A DNA stretch of 39,153 nucleotides from Pararhodobacter sp. GTDB lineage: Bacteria; Pseudomonadota; Alphaproteobacteria; Rhodobacterales; Rhodobacteraceae. Position 1 is the stretch's first letter, and each line of letters begins with the position of its first letter. The stretch lies in NCBI GenBank assembly GCA_020832805.1, contig JAFIED010000258.1, positions 1 to 39,153 on the forward strand. Direction: 5' to 3'. A model generated the notes under the pieces. It did not search any database, had not been told where the DNA came from, and saw only the letters and a program-made list of their open reading frames with translations. The position numbers and the translations under genes are program-made. Of the stretch, positions 38,946-39,153 are shown piece by piece.

Positions 38946-39153
38946 ATGGTACGGCTGATCGCGCTTTTGCTGACCCTCTCGTTGCTGGCGCTGGCCGGCG
39001 GCGCAGGGCCGGGCGCGGCGTTGCCCCAGCCCCTTGCCCTGACACAGACCGAGGCGCCGGCCGATGTGCCGGGCGGTGAACCCGGCCCGGCCACCCTGCC
39101 CCGCACCAGCCTGACCCCCCCCCGACCCGCGCCCGCGCGCACCTGCGCCTGCC
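38946..39153 (+). CDS. Hypothetical secreted protein, truncated by the window end
   Basis: Open frame to the window end: MVRLIALLLTLSLLALAGGAGPGAALPQPLALTQTEAPADVPGGEPGPATLPRTSLTPPRPAPARTCAC. Signal-peptide-like N-terminus. Confidence 0.4.
   Translation, partial: MVRLIALLLTLSLLALAGGAGPGAALPQPLALTQTEAPADVPGGEPGPATLPRTSLTPPRPAPARTCAC

Noticed and set aside
1-39153. CRISPR arrays, tRNA/rRNA genes, transposases, integrases, toxin-antitoxin or phage-defence genes
   Set aside because: I looked for regular direct repeats, tRNA-like cloverleafs and characteristic protein motifs in the intergenic gaps and ORF list and found none I could support; a tRNAscan/Infernal/DefenseFinder run would be decisive.

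Overview
This 39,153-bp window is GC-rich chromosomal DNA with gene content and protein sequences typical of an alphaproteobacterium of the Rhodobacteraceae type. Most of it is housekeeping and conserved accessory genes. From left to right: (i) an AapJ/BztA-type amino-acid-binding protein gene carrying a 1-nt frameshift, next to a poly-C run at the window edge; (ii) a small tyrosine/dual-specificity phosphatase, aspS, an ExeA/GspA-like AAA ATPase, a bacterial sugar transferase and a rhomboid protease; (iii) a co-oriented cluster of a polar amino-acid ABC transporter (ATPase, SBP, two permeases), a glutamine-synthetase-like gene interrupted by an in-frame TAG, a class I glutamine amidotransferase and a second intact glutamine-synthetase-like gene; (iv) an ArsC/Spx-like gene, a cold-shock protein and a DEAD-box helicase; (v) a polyhydroxyalkanoate locus (phaR, phaP, phaC, phaZ) with three CTGC-N3-GCAG sites matching the known PhaR operator; (vi) an AlkD-like gene, two DUF3833-like paralogs, glmS, glmU, tpiA, a SufA/IscA-like gene, a SufT/DUF59 gene and tgt; (vii) an RND efflux pump with its adaptor, a YfgM-like TPR protein, bamB and der. 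I found no convincing tRNA, rRNA, CRISPR array, transposase or prophage. The most interesting leads are the transporter/GS/GATase/GS cluster with its amber codon, the PhaR operators with an adjacent 14-bp palindrome, and several structured intergenic elements. I do not see clear evidence of a wholly new system.
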